A stretch of DNA of 50,660 nt from an uncultured Bacteroidales bacterium. GTDB lineage: Bacteria > Bacteroidota > Bacteroidia > Bacteroidales > UBA932. Below the pieces are notes generated by a model that had not been told where the DNA came from, searched no databases, and saw only the letters and a list, made by a program, of their open reading frames with translations. Shown here one piece after another: positions 50,605 through 50,660 of the stretch. A program made the translations under genes and the position numbers. The DNA is taken from positions 1-50,660 of the forward strand of contig CAMFBM010000016.1 of NCBI GenBank assembly GCA_945948555.1. The letters run 5' to 3'. Each line of letters begins with the position of its first letter. The first letter of the stretch is position 1.

Positions 50605-50660
50605 CAGTAAGCCTCCGACAAAGTACGTGTGACACCCAATAACAATGAAGTGGCAGCAAT

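Noticed and set aside
1..50660. CRISPR arrays, rRNA genes, intact IS elements or prophage
   Set aside because: No regularly spaced direct repeats, no rRNA-like sequence and no complete transposase or phage structural genes were found.

Overview
The window reads as chromosomal DNA of a Bacteroidota bacterium, most likely of the order Bacteroidales, possibly an uncultured gut or rumen lineage. Reasons: the Rnf operon order B-C-D-G-E-A with an RseC-type gene in front, the MerR / M23 / alaS neighbourhood, the sigma-54 activator / LptE / TPR / SecG cluster, start sites without clear Shine-Dalgarno sequences, and promoter boxes of the Bacteroidota type (TTTG, about 19-20 nt, TAnnTTTG). I cannot name genus or species. 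There is no rRNA, no CRISPR array and no intact transposon.

Layout. (1) 1-640: the 3' end of a PD-(D/E)XK (Rpn-type) nuclease/transposase gene, its terminator, and a 153-nt long-hairpin repeat. (2) 682-12991, minus strand: fifteen co-directional, mostly tightly packed genes. In order of transcription they are two M23 peptidases, MerR, a Nif3-like protein, a zinc-ribbon coiled-coil protein, DnaB, a DUF3108 protein, RseC-like, RnfB, C, D, G, E and A, and a small TPR protein. Rnf is a membrane ferredoxin:NAD+ oxidoreductase that couples electron transfer to ion pumping. (3) 13109-21180, plus strand: alaS, an in-frame fusion of an LptF/LptG permease with methionyl-tRNA formyltransferase, thiamine pyrophosphokinase, ilvA and ilvE. 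(4) 21183-27675: a second LptF/G permease and tgt (minus), two MFS transporters, an SGNH hydrolase and an initiator tRNA. (5) 27787-37669: fumarase and prfB (minus), murI and a large transglutaminase-like lipoprotein (plus), a ZIP metal transporter, a ROK kinase and a FucP/GlcP-type sugar transporter (minus). (6) 37821-46982: a ClpB lacking its N domain, SecG, a TPR protein, an LptE-like lipoprotein and a sigma-54 activator (minus), an OmpA-like/TPR lipoprotein (plus), and an M3 peptidase (minus).

(7) 47070-50557 is different in character. It is visibly AT-rich and bracketed by two copies of a structured repeat. The repeats share a 67-nt core with one mismatch; the hairpin before the core differs in sequence but keeps its pairing, and an unrelated hairpin follows the core. 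Between them lie a probable small RNA with a textbook promoter and terminator, a short unknown gene, an Nmad2-like gene (a family linked to nucleotide modification) and a secreted protein with a TonB-C-like end. I regard this cassette as the best candidate for something undescribed.

How the genes fit together: most are housekeeping. They cover energy coupling (Rnf, fumarase), envelope building (both LptF/G permeases, the LptE-like lipoprotein, M23 peptidases, MurI, SecG), translation (AlaRS, Fmt, RF2, Tgt, initiator tRNA), branched-chain amino acid synthesis (IlvA, IlvE), and sugar, nucleoside and metal uptake. Several housekeeping proteins have unusual forms: the LptG-Fmt fusion, N-domain-less ClpB, RF2 without its frameshift site, and Tgt without its usual zinc cysteines. 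The sequence was read by eye; no database search was run, so family names rest on motif recognition.
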